The notes beneath the pieces were generated by a model that was not told the DNA's origin, searched no databases, and worked only from the letters and a program-made list of their open reading frames with translations. From NCBI GenBank assembly GCA_964406375.1, contig CAYORM010000001.1:1-64000 (forward strand): DNA of 64,000 bases, written 5' to 3'. The DNA comes from CAYORM01 sp964406375. Lineage in GTDB: Bacteria; Pseudomonadota; Alphaproteobacteria; DSM-16000; Inquilinaceae. The translations under genes and the position numbers were made by a program. Numbering within the stretch: the first letter of the stretch is position 1; each line of letters starts with the position of its first letter. Shown here one piece after another: positions 35,268 to 44,688 of this stretch.

Positions 35268-36404
35268 TTATTCGACGTTCTCGGCGTCCTGCGCCATGAT
35301 CTGCGGCGCGGTGAACTCGATGCCGCAGGGCTCGAACGAGTTCACGGCAAAGAAGTCGGCCGTCAGATCCGACCAGTAATTCACCCCGTCCTCGAGCGTC
35401 CGATAATCGGCGACCGGGATCGGGACCGAGATCATCTGCGGCAGCACCTCACCCTTCAGAGCGGCGATGGCCGCCTTCATGGCGATCGCCGACAGCGCCG
35501 GTGACTGGCCGTAGGAGAGGCCGAGCAGGCCCTGATCCTCATACTGCTCGATCTGCTGGCGGAACAGATTCTCGCCTTCGCCGGCAATCGGGATGAAGGG
35601 ATGGCCGGCATCCATCAGGGCCTGCACCGATCCGTTGGTGCCGCCCTGGCTGAAGATGCCGTCGAAGGAGCCGTGCACCGCCAGCGCGTCGGCGGTCGCC
35701 TTCTGGCTGTCGCCCGGCGCCCAGTTGCCCACGACCTCGACGATCTCGAAGTCGTTGCCCTCGGCCTCCATGATCGCACGGAAGCCCTCATGCCGGTCGC
35801 GGTCGACCGAATTGCCCGGCACGCCGCGCACCTCGAGGATCCGGCCGGAATTGCCGATATGCTCGATGAGGAACTCCGCCGACATCACCCCCATCGCGTA
35901 TTGATCCTCGTTCACCTGCATGACGTCGGTGGTGTCGAGGGTGTTGTCGAAGGGGATCAGGACGACGTTGTTGCGCTCGGCCAGCCGGATGACGCGGTCA
36001 AAGCCGGTCGGGCTGACGGCGATGGTGATGATCGCGTCGAAGCCCTGGTTGATGAAGTCCTCGATCGCGCCGAGCTGGGCCGCGGCGTCGGTGCCGGTCG
36101 AGACCACCTTGAACTCCGCGATGTCCGCGGCGATCTCCGGCAGCTCGGCGTAGGCCTTGGCCGTCTGGATCATCTGGATGCGCCAGATGTTGCCGACGAA
36201 GCCGTTGACAAGCGCGATCCGATAGGGCCCCTCGCGTGCGTCCCACTGGAAATACTGCGTGGTCTCGTCCCAGGGGGCAAAGCACTCCGGCAGGTAGCCG
36301 GGGCCGTCCACCACCCGGTGCTGCGCCTGTGCGCTTGTCGAGATGAGAGCCGCGGCCGCGATCGCGCAGCCGGCGACGAGCGAGCCTCTCCGCCCGTGGA
36401 GCAT
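35268..36404 (-). CDS. periplasmic sugar-binding protein of a CUT2 ABC importer
   Basis: A 378-residue RbsB-like (Peripla_BP_4) binding protein. Residues 1-27 are a signal peptide ending STSAQA. The mature protein has an N-terminal extension before YRIALVNGFVGNIWRIQMIQT, the first strand of lobe one, then INQGFDAIITIAVSPTGFDRVI, NVVLIPFDNTLDTTDVMQVN and GSFDGIFSQGGTNGSVQAL of lobe two. It is the first gene of the leftward importer operon. The promoter region upstream has inverted repeats. A mono-saccharide or sugar-acid ligand is likely but not visible. Confidence 0.92.
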   Translation of the reverse strand: MLHGRRGSLVAGCAIAAAALISTSAQAQHRVVDGPGYLPECFAPWDETTQYFQWDAREGPYRIALVNGFVGNIWRIQMIQTAKAYAELPEIAADIAEFKVVSTGTDAAAQLGAIEDFINQGFDAIITIAVSPTGFDRVIRLAERNNVVLIPFDNTLDTTDVMQVNEDQYAMGVMSAEFLIEHIGNSGRILEVRGVPGNSVDRDRHEGFRAIMEAEGNDFEIVEVVGNWAPGDSQKATADALAVHGSFDGIFSQGGTNGSVQALMDAGHPFIPIAGEGENLFRQQIEQYEDQGLLGLSYGQSPALSAIAMKAAIAALKGEVLPQMISVPIPVADYRTLEDGVNYWSDLTADFFAVNSFEPCGIEFTAPQIMAQDAENVE

Positions 36405-36481
36405 GATCCGTTCCTCCCCTTCGTCCCGTTCGTTCTCGGGCCGACATCTTCACCGCGCCGCGGCGAGCCCGACCACGGGGG

Positions 36482-36512
36482 CATATTCGAAACGAATGTT
36501 GAAAAGGTCAAC
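36482..36512 (-). promoter_or_regulatory. promoter with overlapping inverted-repeat operators for the CUT2 importer operon
   Basis: Reading the minus strand, TTGACC (36511-36506) and AATATG (36487-36482), 18 nt apart, resemble -35 and -10 elements about 80 nt upstream of the binding-protein start. Two inverted repeats overlap them: attcg-aaa-cgaat at 36485-36497 and gttga-aaagg-tcaac at 36498-36512. The overlap with the promoter suggests repression. No adjacent regulator gene is present. Confidence 0.5.
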
Positions 36513-36542
36513 GCGCCTCTTCCGTTACGCGTCGTATGCGGG

Positions 36543-36601
36543 GCCGCCGGCGCAACAAAACGTTACGCCGGCGGCAGACACTGCCGGCCTGCGCGGCCGG
36601 C
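36543..36601 (-). terminator. tandem hairpins after hyuAB
   Basis: Downstream of the hyuAB stop (minus-strand reading) are ggccggc/gccggcc arms at 36583-36601 with a 5-nt loop, and then a 10-bp perfect stem, gccgccggcg (36543-36552) with cgccggcggc (36566-36575), loop 13 nt. They probably separate hyuAB transcription from the importer operon. No T run is visible. Confidence 0.45.
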
Positions 36602-36621
36602 GTCGCTGTCAAGGGCTCAGA

Positions 36622-39600
36622 TCACCGCCCGGCGGCCGCCTCGAGATCGAATCCCTCCCGGCGGTCACGGGCGACGAGTACGGGATCCCGTGACGTCGGA
36701 TCGCCATAGCCACCGCCACCGGCGCTCTCGATCCGCACCTCATCGCCGCGGCGCAACCGCACATCGGCGAATTTGGACGCGCTGAGCGTGCCGAACGCCT
36801 CGGTGAACGGGCGGAACGCCGTCTCGCCGGCGCGCCGCACCGTCACGGCCGCCGGCGTCCCCCGCTCCCCGCCGAACAGGCCGAAGGCGCCGATGCGCGC
36901 CCGGTCCATCAGCAGGCTGACCCGGACCTCCGGGGCCTCGACACGCATCACCCGCACGCTGGCGAGGCCGCCACGGAAACGGCCCGCGCCCCCCGAACCA
37001 GGCTTCAGCCCGTAGGACAGGATCCGGAACGGGAAGCGGGTTTCGAAGACCTCGACCGGCGTGATCCGGCAGTTCCCGATCATGTGGTTCTGGCAGTCAT
37101 TGCCGTCCGCCCAGGGCCGGCCGCCGAATCCACTCGCCTCGAAATGGTAATGGGCGAAGTACTCCTGCGTATCGGGGTGGATGCCGCCAATCAGGAAGTT
37201 GCAGGCCGTTCCACCCTCGCTGGCGCCGATCCGATCCGGCAGGGCCTGGGCGAGGGCGCCCATCACCAGGAAGACGATCCGCGGCTGCGTCTCGGTGTTA
37301 CCGCCGACGGACGGCGCCGGATAGCGGACGTCGAGCACCGAACCCGGCCGGGTGACGACCTCGATCGCCCGGTAGCAGCCGGCGTTTCGCGGAATGTCGT
37401 TGTCGACCAGCTGGTAGAGCGCGTTGAAGGTCGCCGACATGGTGACGCCGCGGGTGGCGTTGATCGGTCCCTTCGCCTGATCGTCGGAGCCGGTGAAGTC
37501 CGCCGTCAGATGATCACCGTCGACGGTGACCTTCACATGCATGCCGATCGTCTCGGTGCCGACGCCGTCATCCTCCATTGCGTCGGCGAATTCGTAGACG
37601 CCGTCGGGAATGGCGCGGATCTCCGCCCGCATCCAGCGCTCGGCATAATCGAGCAGCGCTGCCGAGGCGCGGGCGAGATAGTCCGGCCCGTACTTCGTGC
37701 ACAGCGCCCGGAACCGGCTGTCGGCGACGCTGAGCGCACCGAGCATCGCATGCAGGTCGCCCCAGGTGTGGCGGGGCGTGCGGTGGTTGGCGAGCATGAT
37801 GTCCCAGACTTCCTGGACCCGCTCGCCGCCCCGCATCAGCATGACGGGCGGAAGGCGCAGCCCCTCCTGGAACACCTCGGTCGCGGTGGCGGCGAAGGAG
37901 CCGACGACCATACCGCCGATCTCCGCCAGATGGGCGATGATCGCGGCGAAGGCGACCAGCTTCCCGTCGTGGAAGATCGGCCGCAGCATCAGATGCTCCG
38001 GCATATGGCAGCCGCCGCGATACGGGTCGTTGTGGATCAGGACGTCGCCCGGTCCGAAGCGCGAGATTGGGATCTCGTCCAGGACGCAGCGCACCGTATG
38101 GACGATCGCGCCGAGCTGCGCCGGGCAGTATTCACCCTGGGCGAGCAGCTGCCCCTCCGGATCGAAGATCGCGCAGGAGAAATCGCGGGACTCGTTGAAG
38201 ATAGGTGAATAGGCGGTGCGGATCATCGCCGTCCCCATCTCGCGACAGATGGCGACGAGCGCGTTGTTGATGATGCTCAGCGCCACCGGGTCGTCCGGCG
38301 GACGGCGGCCGTGAACGGCCTTGTGGCCCGACAGGATCAGCGCCCCGTCCGGGCCCGCGGCGAAACGCTGCCCGGGCAGGACGAAGATGGTCGAATCATA
38401 GCCCTCGATCACGCAGGGGCCGTGGCCCTCCGCCCCTTCGGTGCCGCGGCGCAGGACCGGCGCGTCGTGATGGGCGCCGCCCTCGAGTACCACCTGGCGA
38501 CGGGCGGCGCCGTCACCTGGCGCGGATGCCGCCCGAGCGGGTGCCGACGTGGCGGCGGGCAGGGGAGACGTACCGGTCGCGGTGACGGCACATCCGGTGA
38601 CCTCCATCGTCTCGCCGGGGATGCTGTAGCCGTAGAAATCATGGTGGCGGGCATCGAAATCGGCGAACAGCGCGCGCAGCGCATCGGCGTCGAGCGGCGG
38701 CGGCGGCGCGGGCACCTCCTGTTCGTAGCTCTGCCCGGCATAGCGCAGTGCGACGTTTCGCTGGATCTCGACCGGACCGTCATATCCCTCGGCGGCGAGC
38801 TCCGCCCGGGCCCGAGCCTCCAGCTCCTCAAGGACCGCCGACAGCTCGGCCGGATCGATACGGTCGCCGCGCCGCACGAAGGTCCGCTGCAGGTCGACGC
38901 GCGGGGGCGCGATCAGCGTGCCGAGCGCCGAGGTGACGCCCGGGTGCGGTGGCACGATGATCTCGGGGATGTCGAGGATGGCGGCGAGCTCCGCCGCGTG
39001 CAGCGGTCCCGCGCCGCCGAACGCGACGAGGGCGAACTCGGACGGATCCAGCCCCCGGTCGACCGTCAGCACCCGGATCGAGTTCGCCATGTTCTCATTG
39101 GCGACGGCGATGACAGCCAGCGCAGCCTCCTCCGCCGACAGACCGAGCTGCGCGCCGAGCCGCGCGAGGGCACGCTCGGCGGCTGCGCGGTCGATCGCCA
39201 TGCCGCCGCCGAGGAGGGAATCGGCACCCAGACGTCCGAGCAGCAGATTGGCGTCGGTCACCGTCGCCTCGGTGCCGCCACGGCCGTAGCAGGCGGGGCC
39301 GGGATCGGCGCCTGCCGAGGCGGGGCCGACCCGCAGCAGCCCGCCCTTGTCGATCCAGGCGATCGAGCCGCCGCCGGCGCCGATCGTCACGACGTCGAGC
39401 GACGGCACCATCACCGGCTGGCCGAACTCCATCTGATATTCGGTCGTGTAGGCGAGGTTGCCATCGACCACGAGCCCGATATCGGTGCTGGTGCCACCCA
39501 TGTCGAAGGTGATGACGTTGCGGTGCCCGGCCGCCATCCCGTAATGCCGTCCGGCGATCACGCCGCCGGCGAGGCCCGAGAGCAGCAGCTGGGCCGGCCG

Positions 39601-40371
39601 TTCGGCGGCTGCCGCGGCCAGCATCCGGCCGCCATTCGACTTCATCACAGCGACGCCGGATTGATAGCCCGCATTGCGGATCGGCGCCTCGAGCCCGCCG
39701 ATGAAGCGTCGCATCAGCGGCTTGGTGAAGGCATCGAGGATCGTCGTGCTGGCACGCTCATACTCGCGCCAGATCGGCGCGACCTCGCTCGCCAGCGAGA
39801 GCGGGATCGCCGGGAAACGCTCGGCGAGATGGGCGGCGATCGCCTTCTCATGAGCCGGGTTGGCGTAGGAGAAGAGGAGATTGACGGCGATCGCGCAATC
39901 GCCGCCCTCGGGCGCGGCGTCCAGGCGCTCGCGCAGCCGCGCGGCGAGCCGGTCGAGCTCGACGGCGGAGAGCGGCGTGATGACATCGCCGCCCGGGCCG
40001 ATCCGCTCGACGACGCCGAGGCAGTCGCGGCGGGCGACCAGCGGCTCGGGCCGCTGCCAGCCCTGATCGTAGGGGTCGGGCTTGTCCGCCCGCTGCAGGA
40101 AAGGGATGTCCTCGAAACCCGCGGTGGTGATGTAGAAGACGCGGGCCCCGCGCCGCTGCAGCGCGGCATTGGTGGCGATCGTCGTGCCGAGCACGATGTT
40201 GCCGATCCCCGCGGCATCCGGTGCCAGCGCCGCCAGCCCCTCGAGCACCGCCTGTGCCGGATCGGCGGGGGTCGAGGGAACCTTCATGGTGCGGACCTCG
40301 CCGTTCGCCTCGTCGAGCAGCACCAGGTCGGTAAAGGTCCCGCCCGTGTCGATGCCGATCCGACGGGTCAT
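36622..40371 (-). CDS. fused hydantoinase/oxoprolinase HyuA-HyuB protein
   Basis: A single 1249-residue frame carrying both hydantoinase/oxoprolinase subunits. Residues 1-690 match HyuA: IGIDTGGTFTDLVLLDE, the ATP-grasp-like actin fold segment FDMGGTSTDIGLVVDG, and VAFGGAGPLHAAELA. From about residue 705, DDPVALSIINNALVAICREMG opens the HyuB half, with NDPYRGGCHMPEHLM, ATRGVTMSATFNALYQL and GASEGGTACNFLIGG. Such enzymes cleave or carboxylate cyclic amides and ketones using ATP; bacterial versions are usually two proteins, eukaryotic oxoprolinases are fused. It is divergent from a UxaA-type dehydratase and upstream of a sugar importer. The substrate is not known. Confidence 0.9.
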   Translation of the reverse strand: MTRRIGIDTGGTFTDLVLLDEANGEVRTMKVPSTPADPAQAVLEGLAALAPDAAGIGNIVLGTTIATNAALQRRGARVFYITTAGFEDIPFLQRADKPDPYDQGWQRPEPLVARRDCLGVVERIGPGGDVITPLSAVELDRLAARLRERLDAAPEGGDCAIAVNLLFSYANPAHEKAIAAHLAERFPAIPLSLASEVAPIWREYERASTTILDAFTKPLMRRFIGGLEAPIRNAGYQSGVAVMKSNGGRMLAAAAAERPAQLLLSGLAGGVIAGRHYGMAAGHRNVITFDMGGTSTDIGLVVDGNLAYTTEYQMEFGQPVMVPSLDVVTIGAGGGSIAWIDKGGLLRVGPASAGADPGPACYGRGGTEATVTDANLLLGRLGADSLLGGGMAIDRAAAERALARLGAQLGLSAEEAALAVIAVANENMANSIRVLTVDRGLDPSEFALVAFGGAGPLHAAELAAILDIPEIIVPPHPGVTSALGTLIAPPRVDLQRTFVRRGDRIDPAELSAVLEELEARARAELAAEGYDGPVEIQRNVALRYAGQSYEQEVPAPPPPLDADALRALFADFDARHHDFYGYSIPGETMEVTGCAVTATGTSPLPAATSAPARAASAPGDGAARRQVVLEGGAHHDAPVLRRGTEGAEGHGPCVIEGYDSTIFVLPGQRFAAGPDGALILSGHKAVHGRRPPDDPVALSIINNALVAICREMGTAMIRTAYSPIFNESRDFSCAIFDPEGQLLAQGEYCPAQLGAIVHTVRCVLDEIPISRFGPGDVLIHNDPYRGGCHMPEHLMLRPIFHDGKLVAFAAIIAHLAEIGGMVVGSFAATATEVFQEGLRLPPVMLMRGGERVQEVWDIMLANHRTPRHTWGDLHAMLGALSVADSRFRALCTKYGPDYLARASAALLDYAERWMRAEIRAIPDGVYEFADAMEDDGVGTETIGMHVKVTVDGDHLTADFTGSDDQAKGPINATRGVTMSATFNALYQLVDNDIPRNAGCYRAIEVVTRPGSVLDVRYPAPSVGGNTETQPRIVFLVMGALAQALPDRIGASEGGTACNFLIGGIHPDTQEYFAHYHFEASGFGGRPWADGNDCQNHMIGNCRITPVEVFETRFPFRILSYGLKPGSGGAGRFRGGLASVRVMRVEAPEVRVSLLMDRARIGAFGLFGGERGTPAAVTVRRAGETAFRPFTEAFGTLSASKFADVRLRRGDEVRIESAGGGGYGDPTSRDPVLVARDRREGFDLEAAAGR

Positions 40372-40666
40372 TGGGCGATCCCGGCCGGAAGGGTGGAACA
40401 GGGGTAAAACCGCGATGCGGTGCTACGCGTCAAGGCGACCTCCCATGGACAGTGCCGGAGATCGGGTTCAGCCGTCATCGCTGCCCGTCCGGTCCGGGCG
40501 TGAGTGGATGGGGCAGCGGCTCGCCTGTCAACTCGAAGCCCGGCGGGCCGCTCAACGGAGGAGGATGCGCCGGCGCGCCGGGCATCGTATAAGCCGGTAC
40601 TCAAGGGCTCCTCGTGAGAAGCCTGACCCCGCCCACAGCGTTCAGCCGTCAGCCGGACCGCCAGAC
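40372..40666. other. divergent intergenic region hyuAB / uxaA-like
   Basis: These 295 nt hold the start-proximal regions of two divergent genes. I see no convincing open frame, no long perfect inverted repeat and no clear -35/-10 pair; a TATAAG at 40588-40593 is the best -10-like hexamer for the rightward gene but lacks a good -35. Confidence 0.4.
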
Positions 40667-42196
40667 ATGAACCAACCCTCGCCCTTCCTGCGCCTCAACC
40701 CCGCGGACAACGTCGTCCTGGCGCGCACCGACGTCCTGCCGGGCACAGCGGCGGCAGGCGAGGGTGTGGCCAGCCAGGTGCACATCCCCGCCGGCCACAA
40801 GATGGCAGTACGCGCGATCGCCGTCGGCGAACCGATTCGGCGCTACAACCAGATCATCGGGTTCGCGACCGAGGCGATCGAGCCGGGCGAGCACGTCCAT
40901 GTGCACAATTGCGCGATGGGCGATTTCGAGCGGGATTACGCCTTCTGCTCCGATGCGCGGCCGACGGATTACGTGCCGGAGCATCTGCGGGCGACCTTCC
41001 AGGGCTTCCGTCGTGCCAATGGCCGGGTGGGGACCCGCAACTATCTCGGCATCCTGTCCACCGTGAACTGCTCGGCGACGGTTAGCCGCCAGGTCGCCCA
41101 TCATTTCGAGACGAGCGGCATCCTCGAGCGCTACCCGAACATCGACGGCGTCGTCGCCATCACCCATACGACCGGCTGCGGCATGGCCGGGTCGGGCGAG
41201 GGTTACGACAATCTGCAGCGCACGCTGTGGGGCTATGCCCGCAATCCGAACTTCGCCGGCGTGCTGCTGGTCGGGCTGGGCTGCGAGGTCAATCAGATCG
41301 ACTTCCTGCTCGAGGCCTATCAGATCGAGCGCGGCCCGCATTTCCAGACGATGAACATCCAGAGCCTCGGCGGTACGCGCAAGACGGTCGAGACCTGCAT
41401 CGCTAAGCTTTCGGAGATGCTGCCCGATGCCGATCGTGCGGTGCGCGAGACGGTGCCGGCGAGCGAATTGATCCTCGCTCTGCAGTGCGGTGGTTCGGAC
41501 GGCTATTCCGGCATCTCGGCCAATCCTGCGCTCGGTCATGCCGCCGATCTCCTCGTCCGCCATGGCGGCACCGCGGTGCTGTCGGAGACGCCGGAGATCT
41601 ATGGCGCCGAACATCTCCTCACCCGCCGGGCGGTCAGCCCCGCGGTCGGTGAGAAGCTCGTCGCGCGGATCAAGTGGTGGGAGGATTACACCGCGCGCAA
41701 CGGCGGCGAGATGAACAACAACCCCTCGCCGGGCAACAAGCGCGGCGGCCTGACGACGATCCTCGAGAAGTCGCTCGGCGCCGCGGCGAAGGGCGGTACG
41801 ACCAACCTCGTCGATGTCTACAAATACGCCGAGCAGATGACGGCGAAGGGCTTTGTGTTCATGGACACACCCGGCTACGACCCGGCCTCGGTGACCGGGC
41901 AAATCGCCGGCGGCGCCAATCTCGTCTGCTTCACCACCGGCCGCGGCTCCGTGTCGGGCTTCAAGCCTGCGCCCTGCATCAAGATCGCCACGAACTCCGC
42001 CATGTATCACCGCATGGAGGACGACATGGACATCAACTGCGGCACGATCGTCGACGGCGAGGAGACGATCGAGCAGGCCGGGCAGCGGATCTTCGATCTC
42101 TGCCTGGAGATCGCCTCCGGCCGCAAGAGCAAGAGCGAAGCGCTGGGCTTCGGCGACAATGAGTTCGTGCCCTGGCAGGTCGGCGCGGTGATGTGA
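40667..42196 (+). CDS. UxaA-family (altronate/galactarate-type) sugar-acid dehydratase
   Basis: A 509-residue full-length UxaA/GarD-type dehydratase. Residues 1-100 are the SAF domain (ADNVVLARTDVLPGT, HIPAGHKMAVRAI, GEHVHVHNCAMG). The main domain starts GFRRANGRVGTRNYLGIL, with VVAITHTTGCGMAGSGEGYDN, LQCGGSDGYSGISANPALG, ETPEIYGAEHLLTRRA and NPSPGNKRGGLTTILEKSLGA. These enzymes remove water from sugar acids to give 2-keto-3-deoxy acids using a metal centre. The ATG at 40667 is used because the open frame upstream has no family similarity. An FAH-fold gene follows 34 nt downstream. Confidence 0.92.
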   Translation: MNQPSPFLRLNPADNVVLARTDVLPGTAAAGEGVASQVHIPAGHKMAVRAIAVGEPIRRYNQIIGFATEAIEPGEHVHVHNCAMGDFERDYAFCSDARPTDYVPEHLRATFQGFRRANGRVGTRNYLGILSTVNCSATVSRQVAHHFETSGILERYPNIDGVVAITHTTGCGMAGSGEGYDNLQRTLWGYARNPNFAGVLLVGLGCEVNQIDFLLEAYQIERGPHFQTMNIQSLGGTRKTVETCIAKLSEMLPDADRAVRETVPASELILALQCGGSDGYSGISANPALGHAADLLVRHGGTAVLSETPEIYGAEHLLTRRAVSPAVGEKLVARIKWWEDYTARNGGEMNNNPSPGNKRGGLTTILEKSLGAAAKGGTTNLVDVYKYAEQMTAKGFVFMDTPGYDPASVTGQIAGGANLVCFTTGRGSVSGFKPAPCIKIATNSAMYHRMEDDMDINCGTIVDGEETIEQAGQRIFDLCLEIASGRKSKSEALGFGDNEFVPWQVGAVM

Positions 42197-42230
42197 GCTG
42201 GACGACCGGACAACGCCCGAGAGGAGAGGG

Positions 42231-43406
42231 ATGAAGGCCTATATCGACGCCGGCTGCCTGCCGGCCGATGCGGAGCGCGCGACTCTGGTCGGGCGGGTGT
42301 GGCGGCCGGATGTGGACGGCCCCTCCGTCGTCGCGCTGCGCGACGGCGTGGTCTGGGACATCACCGCGACCGCACCGACGACCAGCGATCTCTTCGACGC
42401 CGATGATCCGGCGGCGCTGGCGCGCGGCGCCTCGGGGGAGCGGCTGTGCAGCGTCGAGGAGCTGCTCGCCAATGCCGACGAGACCGCGCGCGACACCAGC
42501 CACCCCTGGCCGATCGCGCCGAACGACCTGCAGGCGATCAAGGCCTCCGGCGTCACCTTCGTCGCCTCGATGCTCGAACGGGTGATCGAGGAGCAGGCCC
42601 GTGGCGATGCCAGCCGCGCTGAGGAGATCCGCCGCAACATCGTGGCAATCATCGGTGACAACCTCGCCTCGATCCGCCCCGGCTCCGACGAGGCGCGGCG
42701 GATCAAGGAGGTGCTGATCCAGCAGAAGGCGTGGTCGCAATATCTCGAAGTCGGGATCGGACCCGACGCCGAGATCTTCACCAAGAGCCAGCCGATGTCG
42801 GCCGTCGGACTCGGCGCCGAGATCGGCATCCATCCGATCTCGACCTGGAACAATCCGGAGCCCGAGATCGTGGTGGTCGTGGCCTCGGACGGCCGGACGG
42901 TCGGCGCGACCCTCGGCAACGACGTCAATCTGCGTGACGTCGAGGGGCGGTCGGCGCTGCTGCTCGGCAAGGCGAAGGACAACAACGCTTCCTGCGCCAT
43001 CGGTCCGTTCGTCCGGCTGTTCGATGCGCATTACGGCATCGACGACGTCCGTCAGGCGGAGCTGTCGATGGCGGTACACGGGCCGGACGGCTTCACCCTG
43101 CGCGGATCGAGCTCGATGCGGCTGATCAGCCGCGATCCGCTCGATCTCGTCAGCCAGGCAATCGGGCCCAACCATCAGTATCCCGACGGGCTCGTGCTGT
43201 TCCTCGGCACGATGTTCGCGCCGACTGAGGATCGCGGTCAGCCGGGGCAGGGATTCACCCACGAGCTCGGTGACATCGTCACCATCTCGACGCCGAGCCT
43301 CGGCCGGCTGGTGAACCGCGTCAATCGCAGCGACGCGGTCGCGCCGTGGCGCTTCGGTGCACGGGCGCTGTTCCGCAACCTTGCCGGCCGCGGCCTGCTC
43401 GACTGA
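42231..43406 (+). CDS. FAH-fold protein, candidate 2-keto-3-deoxy-sugar-acid dehydratase
   Basis: A 391-residue member of the fumarylacetoacetate hydrolase superfamily. Metal-ligand glutamates lie around EPEIVVVVASDGRTVGATLGND (about residue 210), and YLEVGIGPDAEIFTKSQPMS and GKAKDNNASCAIGPFVRL are recognisable. Its length and N-terminal extension resemble the 2-keto-3-deoxy-pentonate dehydratase (XylX-like) branch more than short FahA-like hydrolases. Following a UxaA dehydratase it could carry out the second dehydration to a 2-ketoglutarate semialdehyde-type product. That reaction is an inference from context. GAGAGGAGGG precedes the ATG. Confidence 0.85.
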   Translation: MKAYIDAGCLPADAERATLVGRVWRPDVDGPSVVALRDGVVWDITATAPTTSDLFDADDPAALARGASGERLCSVEELLANADETARDTSHPWPIAPNDLQAIKASGVTFVASMLERVIEEQARGDASRAEEIRRNIVAIIGDNLASIRPGSDEARRIKEVLIQQKAWSQYLEVGIGPDAEIFTKSQPMSAVGLGAEIGIHPISTWNNPEPEIVVVVASDGRTVGATLGNDVNLRDVEGRSALLLGKAKDNNASCAIGPFVRLFDAHYGIDDVRQAELSMAVHGPDGFTLRGSSSMRLISRDPLDLVSQAIGPNHQYPDGLVLFLGTMFAPTEDRGQPGQGFTHELGDIVTISTPSLGRLVNRVNRSDAVAPWRFGARALFRNLAGRGLLD

Positions 43407-43409
43407 GTG

Positions 43410-44642
43410 TCAGGAGCCTCCGGGCGCCGCGAGCGCCCGGAGGATGCCGCGGTAGGGCTCGATGAGCCGTGCCTCGTCGAGCGGCGCCGTGTCGTTCCAT
43501 GCCGCGACGACGCAATGGGCGGCGCCCGCTTCGGTTTCGAGCCGGGTGGCGAGCGCCAGGACGCCGGGCTCCGAGCCGCCCTTGAAGGCGATGGACCGCC
43601 AGTCCTCCGGCCGCGCGACGCCCGGTGCGATCGCTATGGCAGGCAGGTCGGCAACTGCATCAAGCGCGTGGCACAGCTCGCGTGCCGTGAGATGCCACTC
43701 GATCTCGGGTGTCGGCGTCTCGGCCAGCCGGTCCGGTGGCGGCAGATCCGACATCGCCGCGATCAGGGCGCGGCGTGCCTCGGCATCACCCTCGATCCAG
43801 GCTCGCCGCTGGGCCTCGGCCCCCTCCGCCTTGAGAAGGAAGAGCTCCCGTGTCGAGGGGAAGGGGGTGTTGCGTGGTGTCAGCGCCTCGACCGCCTCGC
43901 GTCCCACGAGGTCGAGCAGGGCATCGGTCGCGGTGTTGTCGCTGATCGAGATCATCAGCGCGGCCAGCGTTGCGATGGTGACCGGTGTTCCTGGCGGCCA
44001 GTCCTGCAGGACCCCGGTCGGCAGCGACCGCCAGCCCGGCGCGAGCGCCACCACCTCGTCCCAGGCGAGCCGTCCATCCGCCACCGCCGCCGCCACCGCC
44101 TGAAGGATCAGCAGCTTGGCGGAGGAGGCCACGGCGATCGGCATGTCGGCCCGATGCGCCGCCCGCTCCTCACCATCGGTGAGGACGACCAGCGCGGTCT
44201 CGCCGGGCAGGCTGGCAATCGCCGCCGCATGATCGTCGATCTCGCCCACCGGCACCGGCGGTCCGAGCCAGAGGGTGGTGAAGCGGCCCTGCGCATCAAG
44301 GTCGGCACGGGCCGGCACATCCGCACTTTCGAGCTGCACGGTGATGTGTTCCCCCTCGGCCGTCACCGCCCGCAGCGGACCGAAACGGTCCGTCAGATCC
44401 CTGACGATCCGCACGATCTCCGGCAGCGGGACGGTGGCCAGGAACGCTTCGCTGAACCATGCTGCCTCCGGCGCCTCGGCGGCAAACAGGCGCGTCACCG
44501 CCCCGGCGAGGTTCGTCGCGGCCGGGTCATCCTTGGCCGTCACGGGGGCTGCGACGGGGGAGGGAGCCTCCTCGGCCGGCAGCGTCGCGGGTATGGCAAG
44601 CGGCGTCAGCAGGGCGAGTAGCGTCAGCAGGGAGCGGGGCAT
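43410..44642 (-). CDS. secreted class A beta-lactamase-like serine hydrolase
   Basis: A 410-residue protein with a signal peptide (PRSLLTLLALLTPLAIPATLPA). An N-terminal accessory domain (about 40-160) is followed by a serine beta-lactamase/transpeptidase fold with SxxK as SSAKLLIL, SDN as ISISDNTATDALL and the KTG-like triad as FKGGSEPGV. It is longer than resistance beta-lactamases and may act on peptidoglycan or another periplasmic amide. The ATG at 44642 is chosen because it begins a signal peptide and follows GAGG; the frame is open further upstream. It converges with the FAH gene with only 3 nt between stops. Confidence 0.85.
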   Translation of the reverse strand: MPRSLLTLLALLTPLAIPATLPAEEAPSPVAAPVTAKDDPAATNLAGAVTRLFAAEAPEAAWFSEAFLATVPLPEIVRIVRDLTDRFGPLRAVTAEGEHITVQLESADVPARADLDAQGRFTTLWLGPPVPVGEIDDHAAAIASLPGETALVVLTDGEERAAHRADMPIAVASSAKLLILQAVAAAVADGRLAWDEVVALAPGWRSLPTGVLQDWPPGTPVTIATLAALMISISDNTATDALLDLVGREAVEALTPRNTPFPSTRELFLLKAEGAEAQRRAWIEGDAEARRALIAAMSDLPPPDRLAETPTPEIEWHLTARELCHALDAVADLPAIAIAPGVARPEDWRSIAFKGGSEPGVLALATRLETEAGAAHCVVAAWNDTAPLDEARLIEPYRGILRALAAPGGS

Positions 44643-44688
44643 GGGCGCGACCTCGACGGGCGACATACACCCGCCGAAACGCCACCGC

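Noticed and set aside
38311..40407. A 698-codon plus-strand frame opposite hyuAB
   Set aside because: The minus-strand hyuAB shows continuous family similarity; the opposing frame has no domain motifs and only repetitive Arg/Gly/Asp composition.
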